Shown: positions 34,715 to 43,113, numbered from the stretch's first letter. The stretch is 64,000 nucleotides of DNA from Agromyces badenianii (GCF_003070885.1 NZ_CP028913.1:124001-188000); one strand, 5' to 3'. Made by a program: numbers and translations. Notes: generated from the sequence alone by a model not told the origin.

Positions 34715-35545
34715 CTACGCCACGTCCCGGCGCCACGTGGTGGCGCCGCCGATCACGGTGGCGACCACCGCGATGCCGAGCAGCACGAGCCCGCCCTGCC
34801 ACCAATCGAGCGTCTGGGTCGACCCGAGCGAGGCGATGTTGTAGAAGGATGCCCCGACGAGCGCGTCGCTCGCCGCGCCCGGCAGGAACCGGCCGATCGA
34901 GGCCGTGACGTCGCTGAGCGAGGCGACGATCCGCAGGATCGGCTCGAGGAACTGGGTGAACGCGATCACGATCACGATCGCCGCCACCTGGTTGACCACG
35001 AGCACGCCGAGGCCGACGCCGATCGCGCCCCACAGGGCCATGGCGAGCACGCCGCGGCCGACGAGCGCCCAGGTGTCGCTCGAGTCGAGTCCGGTGTCGA
35101 GGCCGAAGCCGGCGAGGGCGGCTGCACCGGCACCGACCGAGACGGCGAAGGCGATGACGCCGAGGCCGGCGCCGACGACGAGCTGAGACAGGAACTTGGC
35201 GCTGAGAACGACGGTGCGGTGCGGTTCGGCGAGGAAGGTCGGCGTGAGGGTCTTGTGCCGGAACTCCCCGGTCACGGCGAGCGCACCGAGCAGCACCGGG
35301 AACACGTAGCCGACCGACGACGCGAAGCTGTAGATCAGCAGCGCCAGATCGGCACCGGGCGGCACCGTGGTCGTGCCGCCGGTGGCCGCAGCGGCATCCG
35401 GATTCTGGGTCGCCCAGCCGAGGAAGGCGCCGAATCCGCCCGACATGAAGGCGACGTATGCCGCGAGGAGGATGGCGAGGAGCCACCACATGCGGGTCGT
35501 GAAGACCTTCTGGAACTCGGAGCCGATCGCACGCACGACGCTCAC
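34715..35545 (-). CDS. ABC transporter permease (ABC-2 type)
   Basis: A 276-residue permease with six membrane helices, an N-terminal IGSEFQKVFTTRMWWLLA before the first helix, and an extracellular Ala/Gly/Thr-rich loop after it. The pattern GEFRHKTLTPTFLAEP between helices 2 and 3 is common in bacteriocin/antibiotic-type ABC-2 exporters. GTG 35545 overlaps the ATPase stop (GTGA). It forms an exporter with the upstream ATPase; the substrate is unknown. Confidence 0.88.
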   Translation of the reverse strand: MSVVRAIGSEFQKVFTTRMWWLLAILLAAYVAFMSGGFGAFLGWATQNPDAAAATGGTTTVPPGADLALLIYSFASSVGYVFPVLLGALAVTGEFRHKTLTPTFLAEPHRTVVLSAKFLSQLVVGAGLGVIAFAVSVGAGAAALAGFGLDTGLDSSDTWALVGRGVLAMALWGAIGVGLGVLVVNQVAAIVIVIAFTQFLEPILRIVASLSDVTASIGRFLPGAASDALVGASFYNIASLGSTQTLDWWQGGLVLLGIAVVATVIGGATTWRRDVA

Positions 35546-36441
35546 GCCTCCTCACCTCCGCCGACGAGGGAGAGGAAGGACTCCTCGAGCCCCGATCTCA
35601 AGCGATGCAGGGCCGCGAGCTCGACGCCGCCGACGAACGCGGCATGCCCGACCCGGGCGGGGTCGGGCTCGGTGACGATGAAGCCGTTCCGACCCTCGGT
35701 GTACTCGAGCCCCGCGGCCTCGAGCGCTGCGGCGAGGGCCGGCCGGTCGGGCGAGTCCGCGATCGTGCGCGGCGCCGAATCGAGTTCGAGGCTCGCGAGC
35801 GTGCCGGTCTTCATGAGCCGGCCCTTCGCGATGATCACGACCTCGTCGACGCTCTGCTGCACCTCGCTGAGCAGGTGGGAGGAGACGAGCACGGTGCGGC
35901 CCTCACGGGCGAGGCTCTGCAGGAACCCGCGGATCCACTTGATGCCCTCGGGGTCGAGACCGTTGATCGGCTCGTCGAGCACGAAGACGCCGGGGTCGCC
36001 GAGCAGGGTGTAGGCCAGCGCGAGCCGCTGCCGCATGCCGAGCGAATATCCGCCGACCCGGCGGTCGGCGTAGTCCGCGATGCCGACCTGCTCGAGCACC
36101 GCCTGCACGCGAGCCGTCGGCAGGCCGGCGGCCGTCGCGTACACCTTGAGGTGATTGCGAGCGCTGCGCCCCGGGTGGAAGTTCGCGTCGAGCGCGGCAC
36201 CGACCGTCTCGATGGGCTTCTCGAGCGCCGAGTACGGCGTGCCGCCGAACGTGGCGGTGCCGGCGCTCGCGCGCTCGAGCCCGAGCAGCACCCGTAGGGT
36301 CGTCGTCTTGCCGGCGCCGTTGGGGCCGAGGAACCCGGTGACCTTTCCCGGTTGCACGGTGAAGCTGAGATCGTCGACCGCGGTCACCGGCCCGAAGTGC
36401 TTGCTGAGCCCCGAGATCTGGATGGGGATGCCGCTCGCCAT
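35542..36441 (-). CDS. ABC transporter ATP-binding protein
   Basis: A 299-residue ATPase. Walker A is GPNGAGKTT (about residues 39-47), the signature YSLGMRQRLALA, Walker B VFVLDEP and the H-loop SSHLL. The C-terminal 80 residues are the accessory region of the CcmA/antibiotic exporter branch. AGGAG is well placed before ATG 36441. It is first of three genes with the permease and the AlkZ-like protein. A TAGTGT box about 85 bases upstream may be its promoter. Confidence 0.93.
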   Translation of the reverse strand: MASGIPIQISGLSKHFGPVTAVDDLSFTVQPGKVTGFLGPNGAGKTTTLRVLLGLERASAGTATFGGTPYSALEKPIETVGAALDANFHPGRSARNHLKVYATAAGLPTARVQAVLEQVGIADYADRRVGGYSLGMRQRLALAYTLLGDPGVFVLDEPINGLDPEGIKWIRGFLQSLAREGRTVLVSSHLLSEVQQSVDEVVIIAKGRLMKTGTLASLELDSAPRTIADSPDRPALAAALEAAGLEYTEGRNGFIVTEPDPARVGHAAFVGGVELAALHRLRSGLEESFLSLVGGGEEA

Positions 36442-36592
36442 GCGCTCTCCTCACGTGGGGGGCGAACTCGGCCGCGCAGGCCGCACCCCCGCACGACCCG
36501 GGCGGCACGCCGCCTCACGCTCACACTAGCGAGCAAGCGGAGCGCAGGGCATCCGTCTCGCGGGGGATTCGCGGATTCGCGGGGTTCCCGCG

Positions 36593-37801
36593 TCAGCCGA
36601 GCGCGCTCGCGAGGCCGGCGAGCAACCGCTCGACGTCATCGTCGTCGGTGTAGGGCGCGAGCCCGACCCGCAGGCCGCCGGCGTCGCCGAGGCCGAGGTG
36701 CCGCGACGCCTCGAGGGCGTAGAAGTTGCCACTCGGCGCGAGCACCCGGTGCTCGGCCAGGCGCTTCGTGACCTCGGATGCCTCGTGGCCGGCGAAGGTC
36801 ATGAGCAGCGTCGGCGTGCGCCGCGATGCCCTCGACCACACGGTGACGCCGGGCAGGGCGGCGAGTCCCGACTCGATGCGGGTTCGGAGTCCCTCCTCAT
36901 GCCCGTGCAGTGCCGTGTACGACGCGGCGAGCCGCGCGCGGCGGGAGCTCGCGGCATCGGGCGACCCGTCGAGGCCGGCGAGCGCATCGACCGCCGCCGT
37001 GGCGCTGGCGAGCAGCTCGTAGGGCAGGGTGCCGAACTCGAACCGCTCGGGCACGACGTTCGTCGACGGCAGCAGCTTGTCGGGTGCGATGGTCTCGAGC
37101 AGTTCGGGCGCCGCCGCGAGCACGCCGAAGTGGGGGCCGAGGAACTTGTACGGCGAACAGGTGAAGAAGTCGGCGCCGAGGGCCTCGATGTCGGGCAGTT
37201 CGTGTGCCGTGGAGTGGACCCCGTCGACGTAGACGAGCGCGCCGACTCCGTGCGCAGCGGCGGCGATCGCCGGAATGTCGGGCTTCGTGCCGATCAGGTT
37301 CGACGCCGCTGTGACCGCGACGATCCGGGTGCGGTCGGTGAGCAACGCGGTGACCGCCTCGACGGGCAGCTCACCCGTGGCGGGGTCGAAGTCGGCCCAG
37401 CGCACCGTCGCGCCGACCCGCTCGGCCGCCTGCACCCACGGGCGCACGTTCGAGTCATGGTCGAGCCGGGTCACGACGACCTCATCGCCCGCGCCCCATT
37501 GCTTCGAGAGGTGCCGCGAGAAGTCGTAGGCGAGCTGCGTGGCGCTGCGCCCCTGCACGATGCCGCGCGGGTGGCCGTTGACGAGGTCGGCCATCGCGAG
37601 CCGGAAACCGTGCACCGCCGCTTCGGCGCGTTCCTCGGAGACCCCGATGGTGCCGCGGTTCGAGAGCGGGCCGGTGAGCACGGATGCCACGGCGTCGCCG
37701 ACCGACCTCGGCGTCTGCGTGCCCCCCGGCCCGTCGAACTGGGCCCAGCCGCTCTCGAGCGAGGGGAACTCCGACCGAATGCGTGCGACGTCGTAGGCCA
37801 T
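36593..37801 (-). CDS. Cysteine desulfurase-like class V aminotransferase
   Basis: A 402-residue PLP enzyme. The lysine binding PLP is in SPYKFLGPH, YVDGVHSTAHELPDIEALGAD is the preceding Asp/His stretch, and FDGPGGTQTPRSV lies near the N-terminus. This is the CsdA-like branch (cysteine desulfurase-like, SufS-related), which lacks Suf partners here, so a role in sulfur transfer or another beta-elimination is possible. ATG 37801 is leaderless. It is divergent from the LssY-domain gene with 83 bp between starts. Confidence 0.85.
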   Translation of the reverse strand: MAYDVARIRSEFPSLESGWAQFDGPGGTQTPRSVGDAVASVLTGPLSNRGTIGVSEERAEAAVHGFRLAMADLVNGHPRGIVQGRSATQLAYDFSRHLSKQWGAGDEVVVTRLDHDSNVRPWVQAAERVGATVRWADFDPATGELPVEAVTALLTDRTRIVAVTAASNLIGTKPDIPAIAAAAHGVGALVYVDGVHSTAHELPDIEALGADFFTCSPYKFLGPHFGVLAAAPELLETIAPDKLLPSTNVVPERFEFGTLPYELLASATAAVDALAGLDGSPDAASSRRARLAASYTALHGHEEGLRTRIESGLAALPGVTVWSRASRRTPTLLMTFAGHEASEVTKRLAEHRVLAPSGNFYALEASRHLGLGDAGGLRVGLAPYTDDDDVERLLAGLASALG

Positions 37802-37813
37802 GCAGCGAGACTA
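37799..37813 (-). promoter_or_regulatory. Leaderless promoter of the desulfurase-like gene
   Basis: TAGTCT (37813-37808 on the minus strand), CGCTGC, ATG 37801. Confidence 0.55.
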
Positions 37814-37872
37814 ACGAGTCGGCGCATTCGTCGGCAGTGGCTCGTGTCGGTCGGGTCGCGGCCCGTCGTCGC

Positions 37873-37887
37873 TAGCATGGGCACATG
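37873..37887 (+). promoter_or_regulatory. Leaderless promoter of the LssY-domain gene
   Basis: TAGCAT (37873-37878), GGGCAC, ATG 37885. Confidence 0.55.
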
Positions 37888-38841
37888 TCGGAGGTGGGGG
37901 CCGGGGCATCCGGTGACAGGATCGGGAGCGCTGCCGTCGACCCTGCTCCCGCGCGCAGGGTCTCCTTTACCGTGCTGCTCGACGGCTTCTTCTTCATCTA
38001 TGCGGGCATCGCAGCCGTCTGGCTCGCCTGGCTGGTGCTCACCGAGTCGTTCGCGTTCGGCTGGTTCGGCATCGCCTTCTTCGTGGTGTTCTGGCTCGTG
38101 CTCGCCTATCTCGTGCTGCCTCGGCTGCACCGCATCCTGACGGCCGTCTACGTGCCCGACTACTTCATCGGGCGGGCCCGCACGAGCGATGGACTGCTCG
38201 GCGACCCGGTGAACCTCGCCTTCGACGGCGAGGAGGCGTCGCTGCATGCGGCGATGCGCGCGGCCGGCTGGACCCGGGCCGACGACGTGACGGGCGCGTC
38301 GAGCTGGCGCATCGTGGCGTCGACCATCACCCGTCGCAGCTACGACGAGGCGCCGGTCAGCCCGCTCTTCCTCTTCGGGCGTCAGCAGGACTTCGCCTAC
38401 CAGCAGGAGGTCGAGGGCAATCCCGCCCGCCGTCACCACGTGCGGTTCTGGCGCACCCCCGAGAGCTGGCTGCTGCCGGGCGGGCGCCGGGTCGACTGGC
38501 TCGCGGCGGGCACCTTCGACCGCGCGGTCGGCTTCTCGTTGTTCACGCTGCAGATCACGCACAAGATCGACGCCGACATCGACATCGAGCGCGACCACAT
38601 CGTCGACACCGTCATCGCGGCGAACCCCGCAGCGCGGGTCGATGTGCTCGCCGACTTCTCGACGGGCTACCACTCCCGCAACGGCGGCGGCGACACGATC
38701 CGCACCGACGGAGATCTGCCGGTCGTCGACGTCAGCGCGGTGCCGGTCGAGGCGGTCGACGCGGTCGAGGCAGCGGATGCCGCTGAGCCGCGGTTGCCCG
38801 TCGAGACCCGCGTCGCGCGCGAGACGGGGGCGGCGCGATGA
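37885..38841 (+). CDS. LssY C-terminal-domain membrane protein
   Basis: The 318-residue product has two N-terminal membrane helices (about 29-77). The soluble domain that follows includes PVSPLFLFGRQQDFAYQQEV, HHVRFWRTPES and ITHKIDADIDIERDHIV, which matches the LssY_C family (PF14067) of unknown function. The C-terminus is an Ala/Val/Asp-rich tail. It is the first gene of a pair; its stop overlaps the next start in ATGA. A membrane or lipid function is likely, but nothing more specific can be said. Confidence 0.78.
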   Translation: MSEVGAGASGDRIGSAAVDPAPARRVSFTVLLDGFFFIYAGIAAVWLAWLVLTESFAFGWFGIAFFVVFWLVLAYLVLPRLHRILTAVYVPDYFIGRARTSDGLLGDPVNLAFDGEEASLHAAMRAAGWTRADDVTGASSWRIVASTITRRSYDEAPVSPLFLFGRQQDFAYQQEVEGNPARRHHVRFWRTPESWLLPGGRRVDWLAAGTFDRAVGFSLFTLQITHKIDADIDIERDHIVDTVIAANPAARVDVLADFSTGYHSRNGGGDTIRTDGDLPVVDVSAVPVEAVDAVEAADAAEPRLPVETRVARETGAAR

Positions 38842-39380
38842 GCGTCGAGAAGCGCCCGGCGTTCGAGTCGCCGGCGGTGCTCGTGGCCCCGGCGCCGGTC
38901 GCGCCAGTGATGAAGCGGCCGACGGCGACCGTGTTCGGCGCGATCCTCGTGGTCTGCCGGGTGGTCGCCGGCATCGTCTGGCTCATCTCGCTCGCGGTGC
39001 TGTGGCGGCGGGTGCTCATCGACGACCTCGGGCTCGCGCTCGACTTCGACGCGCAAGCCGAGGCCGGCTCGAATTTCGCCCTCCTGGTCGTGCTCGTCGT
39101 GGGCGGCATCGTGCTCGCCGTGCAACTCGTGCTCGCACTGCTCATCTACCGCGGCAGCAATTGGGCGCGCATCACCGTGATGGTCTTCGCGACGCTCAGC
39201 ATCACGTGGTCGGCATTCGACTACTTCGCAACCGACACCGAGATCACGCTGCGCACGACGCTCATCACGCTCGCGCTCGACATCCTGGTGCTGCTCGCGC
39301 TCTCGAGCCGGGCCGCCCGCGCGTACGCCCGGCGCCCGCGGTCACGGCCGCGCGACGTCTCGGCCCGCGCGACGGGGTGA
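38838..39380 (+). CDS. Four-helix membrane protein of unknown function
   Basis: A 180-residue protein with four membrane helices (about 32-55, 80-105, 115-135 and 140-160) and a basic Arg-rich tail. It overlaps the LssY-domain gene by 4 bp and is presumably its partner. No family could be recognised. Downstream lies a perfect 14-bp palindrome and the convergent trhO gene. Confidence 0.72.
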   Translation: MSVEKRPAFESPAVLVAPAPVAPVMKRPTATVFGAILVVCRVVAGIVWLISLAVLWRRVLIDDLGLALDFDAQAEAGSNFALLVVLVVGGIVLAVQLVLALLIYRGSNWARITVMVFATLSITWSAFDYFATDTEITLRTTLITLALDILVLLALSSRAARAYARRPRSRPRDVSARATG

Positions 39381-39389
39381 CGTGAATCG

Positions 39390-39403
39390 ACCCTCGCGAG
39401 GGT
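39390..39403. terminator. 14-bp palindrome between convergent genes
   Basis: ACCCTCGCGAGGGT is a perfect palindrome 10 bp after the membrane-protein stop. It may be a weak terminator or protein site. Confidence 0.3.
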
Positions 39404-39426
39404 GGGCCGGCCACTCGGTCGGCAGC

Positions 39427-39460
39427 GGTCACGCGGCGGCGGAGGTCACGCGGCGGCGGA
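39427..39460. repeat. 17-bp tandem duplication over the trhO stop codon
   Basis: GGTCACGCGGCGGCGGA occurs twice in a row. The TCA of the second copy (39446-39448) is the trhO stop codon, so the duplication lies across the gene end. Confidence 0.7.
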
Positions 39461-40345
39461 GGCATGCGCCGGGCAGGCGCCCGCCCCGCACGCTTCGCAC
39501 CGCACGAACTCGACGTCGCACCCGGCATCCGTGCAGTTGGCGGTGCGGTTCGTGGGATCGCCGCAGCTCGAGCACGTGCCGATGACGGCGGCGTGATCGC
39601 TGAAGTCGAGCGAGCCGCGTCCGTCGAAGACATAGAGCGAGCCCTGCCAGAGGCCGTCGTCGCCGAAGCGCTCGCCGTATCGCACGATGCCGCCGTCGAG
39701 TTGGTAGACCTCGCCGAAGCCGCGGCTCGTCATGAGGCTCGAGAGCACCTCGCAGCGGATGCCGCCGGTGCAGTACGTGACGACGGGGCGACCCTTCAGC
39801 TCGTCGTACTTTCCGGACTCGAGCTCGTCGACGAAGTCGCGGGTCGTCTCGACATCGGGCACGACGGCGCCGGCGAAACGGCCGATCGCCGCCTCGAGCG
39901 CGTTGCGACCGTCGAAGAAGACGACCTCGTCACCGCGTTCAGCGATGAGCTCGTGCAACGCGTCGGGGCTCAGCTTCGTGCCGCCGCCGACGACGCCCTG
40001 CCCGTCGACACTCAGCTCACCGGGCGCGCCGAACGAGACGATCTCCTCGCGCACCTTGACGCTGAGCTTCGGGAAGTCGAGGCTCGCGCCGGTGTCGTCG
40101 AGTCCGCTGCCGCCGCTCCACTTGAAGTCGATGTGCTTGAACGCGGGGTAGTCGCGGGTCTTGCGCACGTAGCGCTTGAGGGCGGCCATCTCGCCACCGA
40201 GGGTGCCGTTCAGGCCGTGCTCGGAGATCAGGATGCGACCGCGGAGCCCGAGCGACTCGGCGAGGTCGCGCTGCCACAGCCGCACGGCGTCGGGGTCGGC
40301 GAGCGGCGTGAAGGCGTAGTAGAGGAGGATCTTGGCGACGGCCAC
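39446..40345 (-). CDS. trhO: tRNA uridine(34) hydroxylase, rhodanese type
   Basis: The 299-residue protein is of the YceA/TrhO family, which makes 5-hydroxyuridine at tRNA position 34. [15 protein letters not shown] and [11 protein letters not shown] are the N-terminal UPF0176 blocks. The rhodanese loop with active cysteine is [26 protein letters not shown] follows. The C-terminus has three Cys-rich pairs ([20 protein letters not shown]) that probably bind metal. GTG 40345 is leaderless. Confidence 0.9.
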   Translation of the reverse strand: MAVAKILLYYAFTPLADPDAVRLWQRDLAESLGLRGRILISEHGLNGTLGGEMAALKRYVRKTRDYPAFKHIDFKWSGGSGLDDTGASLDFPKLSVKVREEIVSFGAPGELSVDGQGVVGGGTKLSPDALHELIAERGDEVVFFDGRNALEAAIGRFAGAVVPDVETTRDFVDELESGKYDELKGRPVVTYCTGGIRCEVLSSLMTSRGFGEVYQLDGGIVRYGERFGDDGLWQGSLYVFDGRGSLDFSDHAAVIGTCSSCGDPTNRTANCTDAGCDVEFVRCEACGAGACPAHASAAA

Positions 40346-40357
40346 CCGTCGATGCTA
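40343..40357 (-). promoter_or_regulatory. Leaderless promoter of trhO
   Basis: TAGCAT (40357-40352 on the minus strand), CGACGG, GTG 40345. Confidence 0.55.
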
Positions 40358-40375
40358 CGTCGTGTCGCCTGAGCG

Positions 40376-40505
40376 CGGCCTCCCCGTCCGCCCCGGCCTC
40401 CCCGACCGCCCGACTTTCCCGGCCGCCCGGCCGCCCGACTTTCCCGGCCGCCCGGCCGCCCGGCTCTCCCGGCCGCCCGGCTTCCCGGCCTTCCTGGCCG
40501 CCCAC
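40376..40505. repeat. Strand-asymmetric pyrimidine-rich low-complexity tract
   Basis: On the plus strand this stretch is almost only C, T and G in degenerate copies of CCCGGCCGCCCGGC with TTTCCC inserts. It belongs to the 437-bp gene-free region 40346-40782 and shows no credible gene. Confidence 0.7.
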
Positions 40506-40531
40506 TCCCGCATCTCCGCCGCGGGTTCAGA

Positions 40532-40612
40532 TTCTGCACGATGTTTCCCGAAAACGGCATGCCAGTTCCGCCTCAGTCGATGAGGCGGAACTGGCATGCC
40601 GATTTCGCAGAA
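40532..40612. repeat. Long hairpin element with TTCTGC/GCAGAA ends
   Basis: Perfect 21-bp arms (40555-40575 and 40581-40601) surround a 5-base loop. Pairing continues outward with one mismatch to 40549/40607. TTCTGC (40532-40537) and GCAGAA (40607-40612) are inverted ends. It lacks a T-run and is much longer than the terminators seen here. It resembles a small palindromic (MITE/REP-like) element. Confidence 0.6.
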
Positions 40613-40650
40613 CTTGTCGCGGCGATGTACAGAGCGGTCGTGTCGAGAAG

Positions 40651-40795
40651 TGGTCGTCCCAGGGTTAGAGGGTGAAGAGGGTGGTTGTCTCGGGGTTCGA
40701 GGGTGAAGTGGGTGGTCGTCTCGGGGTTCGAGGGTGAAGTGGGTGGTTGTCTCAGGGTTCGAGGGTGAAGTGGGTGGTTGTCTCAGGGGTTCTGG
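40651..40795. repeat. 31-bp minisatellite, about 4.7 copies
   Basis: Units begin at 40651, 40682, 40713, 40744 and 40775, with core TCTCGGGGTTCGAGGGTGAA; the last is partial. The fifth unit contains the stop codon of the ArsR-type gene. The units are head-to-tail without spacers. Confidence 0.9.
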
Positions 40796-41217
40796 CCGAG
40801 GGGCTCGTCGAAGCCGGGGGAGCGGCGCCCGCGCATGCCCTTCCGACCGGCGCGGTGCGAGTGCGGAGCTCGGGTGGGCGGCAACGGTCGGGCCGGGAAC
40901 TCGGGAGCCCGGCGCACGCCGGTGCCGTACCGCTGATCCCAGAGGGCGAAGAGCGCCCCGACGGCGTCGTCGAGACGTTCGAGGAAGTCGCCGTCGAGCA
41001 CGTACAGCCGCGATTGCGGCAACCCCTGATCCTGCGCGACCGTGACGACGCCCTCGTCGCGCAGGATCCGCAGGTGATGCGACACCGCCGACCGCGAGAT
41101 GCAGAACTCCATCGCGATGACGTCGTTGAGCACGCCGACGGGGTGTTCACCCACCGCGAGCACCTCGATGAGCCGCCGTCGCACGGGGTCGGCGACGAGC
41201 TCGAACGGATGCATCAT
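40783..41217 (-). CDS. ArsR-type winged-helix regulator with repeat-derived end
   Basis: A 144-residue protein. Residues 1-80 are an ArsR/HTH_20-like domain (FELVADPVRRRLIEVLAV, then ISRSAVSHHLRILRDEGVV and the wing LPQSRLYVLDGD). No metal-binding cysteine pair typical of ArsR/SmtB is evident. The last 40 residues are basic, low-complexity sequence, and the final codons lie in the 31-bp minisatellite, so the C-terminus is probably variable between strains. ATG 41217 is leaderless; a second ATG follows at once. It faces the LysE-type gene, transcribed in the same direction from upstream. Confidence 0.82.
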   Translation of the reverse strand: MMHPFELVADPVRRRLIEVLAVGEHPVGVLNDVIAMEFCISRSAVSHHLRILRDEGVVTVAQDQGLPQSRLYVLDGDFLERLDDAVGALFALWDQRYGTGVRRAPEFPARPLPPTRAPHSHRAGRKGMRGRRSPGFDEPLGQNP

Positions 41218-41229
41218 CGCGGCAGCGTA
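41215..41229 (-). promoter_or_regulatory. Leaderless promoter of the ArsR-type gene
   Basis: TACGCT (41229-41224 on the minus strand), GCCGCG, ATG 41217. Confidence 0.55.
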
Positions 41230-41268
41230 CCGAGTACGGCACGCCGTCGGCTCTCGCCATCCACAGGC

Positions 41269-41907
41269 TCAGTGCTTGTTGCCGCTGAGCGCCAGCACTC
41301 CGCCGAGACCGATCATCATCACGCCGCCCGTCGCCGAGAGGTGGGCGAGCCGCTTCGGCGAGCGGGCGAACCAGCCGCGCGCGGCACTCGCGGCGAGCGC
41401 CCAGACCGAGTCGCACGCCAGCGCGAGCACAATGAACACCACACCGAGCTCGAAGAGCTGCAGCGGGATCGACCCCGCCGTGAACGACACGAACTGCGGC
41501 AGCACGGCCACGAAGAACGCGATCGTCTTGGGATTCGTGACGCCGACGACGAAGCCCTCGCCGAGCTGGCGCCAGTGCGAGTTCGGTGCCGCCTTGCGAT
41601 CGACGGATGCCGCGGCATCCGCTCGGTGCCTGATCGCCTGCACGCCGAGGTAGACGAGGTACGCCGCGCCGGCGAACTTGATGATCGTGAACAGCACCAC
41701 CGACTGGGCCACGATCGCGCCGACGCCGAGCGCCACGGCGGCGACGAGCGGCAGCATGCCGAGGGCGTTGCCGATGACGCTGAGGAGCCCGCCGAGACGA
41801 CCGAGTGCGAGCGAGCGGCCGATGACGAACAGCACGCTCGGTCCGGGGATCACGATGAGCACGACCGACGCGACGACGAACGCCCAGAGGTTCTCAGCGG
41901 GGACCAT
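41269..41907 (-). CDS. LysE/RhtB-family amino-acid exporter
   Basis: A 212-residue protein with six helices. The N-terminal VLIVIPGPSVLFVIGRSLALG is the LysE signature with the conserved P-G-P, and GVTNPKTIAFFVAVLPQFV is the second conserved block. Such carriers export amino acids or related metabolites by proton antiport. ATG 41907 is leaderless. The start is divergent from the enoyl-CoA hydratase gene with only 49 bp between the start codons, so the two promoters are adjacent. Confidence 0.9.
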   Translation of the reverse strand: MVPAENLWAFVVASVVLIVIPGPSVLFVIGRSLALGRLGGLLSVIGNALGMLPLVAAVALGVGAIVAQSVVLFTIIKFAGAAYLVYLGVQAIRHRADAAASVDRKAAPNSHWRQLGEGFVVGVTNPKTIAFFVAVLPQFVSFTAGSIPLQLFELGVVFIVLALACDSVWALAASAARGWFARSPKRLAHLSATGGVMMIGLGGVLALSGNKH

Positions 41908-41919
41908 TCCCGAATGCTA
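41905..41919 (-). promoter_or_regulatory. Leaderless promoter of the LysE-type gene
   Basis: TAGCAT (41919-41914 on the minus strand), TCGGGA, ATG 41907. Confidence 0.55.
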
Positions 41920-41943
41920 CGCGTTCGACGTCGCGGATGCCGC

Positions 41944-41959
41944 TACGGTGTCACTCGTG
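41944..41959 (+). promoter_or_regulatory. Leaderless promoter of the hydratase-family gene
   Basis: TACGGT (41944-41949), seven bases, GTG 41957. It favours this GTG over the one at 41948 inside the box. Confidence 0.45.
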
Positions 41960-43081
41960 AGCGACCACATCTCCGCGAGCGTCGCCGACGGTGTCGGCCA
42001 CGTGACGCTCGACCGCCCCCAGGCGCTGAACGCGCTCAGCTACGAGATGATCCGCGCGCTCACGGCGGTGTTCGACGCCTGGCGCGACGACACCGAGGTC
42101 GGCCTCGTCGTGATCGACGGCGCGGGGGAGCGGGGCTTCTGCGCGGGAGGCGACATCCGCGAGCTCTACCACTACGCGTCGAACGACGATCACGCCGAGG
42201 CCCGTCGGTTCTTCCGCGCCGAGTACCGGCTCGATGCCACGATCGCCCGCTACCCGAAGCCCGTCGTGGCGATCATGGACGGCATCACGATGGGCGGCGG
42301 CATCGGCCTCGCCGGCCACGCCTCGGTGCGCGTCGTCACCGAACGATCGCGCGTCGCGATGCCGGAGACCCGCATCGGCTTCACCCCCGACGTCGGCGGC
42401 TCCTGGCTGCTGGCGAACGCGCCGGGCGAGCTCGGCGTGCACCTCGCCCTGAACTCCCGCACGATGGATGCCGCCGACGCCCTGCACGCGGGCTTCGCCG
42501 ACTCGTTCGTGCCCTCCGAACGGCTGCCGCACCTGCTGCAGGCGCTCGCCGAACGCGCCGACCCCGGCACCCCGGCCGAGATCGTCATGCTCTTCGACGA
42601 GACACCCGGCCCGTCCGCCCTGGCGCTCGCCCGCGATTGGGTCGACGCCTGCTACTCGGCGCCCTCGGTCGGCGAGATCATCCGTCGCCTCCGTGCCTTC
42701 GCCGAGGGGCGAGTGACGGTGCCGGCTGACGGGAACCCGTCGGGCTCGTTCCCGCTGCATCCACTCGACCCGGCCGCCTCCGCTTATGCCGCATCGGCCG
42801 CCGACGAGCTCGAGACCCTGTCGCCGACGGCGCTCGCCGTGACCCTCGAATCGGTGCGCCGCGCCCGCACGCTGCCGAGCCTTGAAGCCGCCCTCGAGCA
42901 GGAGTTCCGTGCGGTGTCGTGGTTCATCGAGCAGCACGACCTGCGCGAGGGAATCCGCGCGCAGGTCATCGACAAGGACCGGCAGCCGCGGTGGAATCCA
43001 CCCGAGCTCGGCGACCTCCCGCCGGGTCTCGCGGCACGCGTGCTCGACGAGGCCCGCTACGACCCGGTGTCGCCCGCGTAG
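41957..43081 (+). CDS. Enoyl-CoA hydratase/3-hydroxyisobutyryl-CoA hydrolase family protein
   Basis: The 374-residue product is a crotonase-fold enzyme. VTLDRPQALNALSYEMIRAL is the first strand-helix pair, GERGFCAGGDIREL the oxyanion loop and ITMGGGIGLAGHASVRV the second. The long C-terminal half with EFRAVSWFIEQHDLREGIRAQVIDKDRQPRW is typical of 3-hydroxyisobutyryl-CoA hydrolase (ECH_2), acting in valine breakdown toward propionyl-CoA. That fits the methylcitrate operon directly downstream. The exact substrate is inferred. Confidence 0.85.
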   Translation: MSDHISASVADGVGHVTLDRPQALNALSYEMIRALTAVFDAWRDDTEVGLVVIDGAGERGFCAGGDIRELYHYASNDDHAEARRFFRAEYRLDATIARYPKPVVAIMDGITMGGGIGLAGHASVRVVTERSRVAMPETRIGFTPDVGGSWLLANAPGELGVHLALNSRTMDAADALHAGFADSFVPSERLPHLLQALAERADPGTPAEIVMLFDETPGPSALALARDWVDACYSAPSVGEIIRRLRAFAEGRVTVPADGNPSGSFPLHPLDPAASAYAASAADELETLSPTALAVTLESVRRARTLPSLEAALEQEFRAVSWFIEQHDLREGIRAQVIDKDRQPRWNPPELGDLPPGLAARVLDEARYDPVSPA

Positions 43082-43113
43082 CGTTCGCCGTGCACTGGCG
43101 ATGATCGCCGCCC

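Noticed and set aside
40651..40795. CRISPR-like array
   Set aside because: The 31-bp units are contiguous with no spacers and no cas genes are present; it is a minisatellite.
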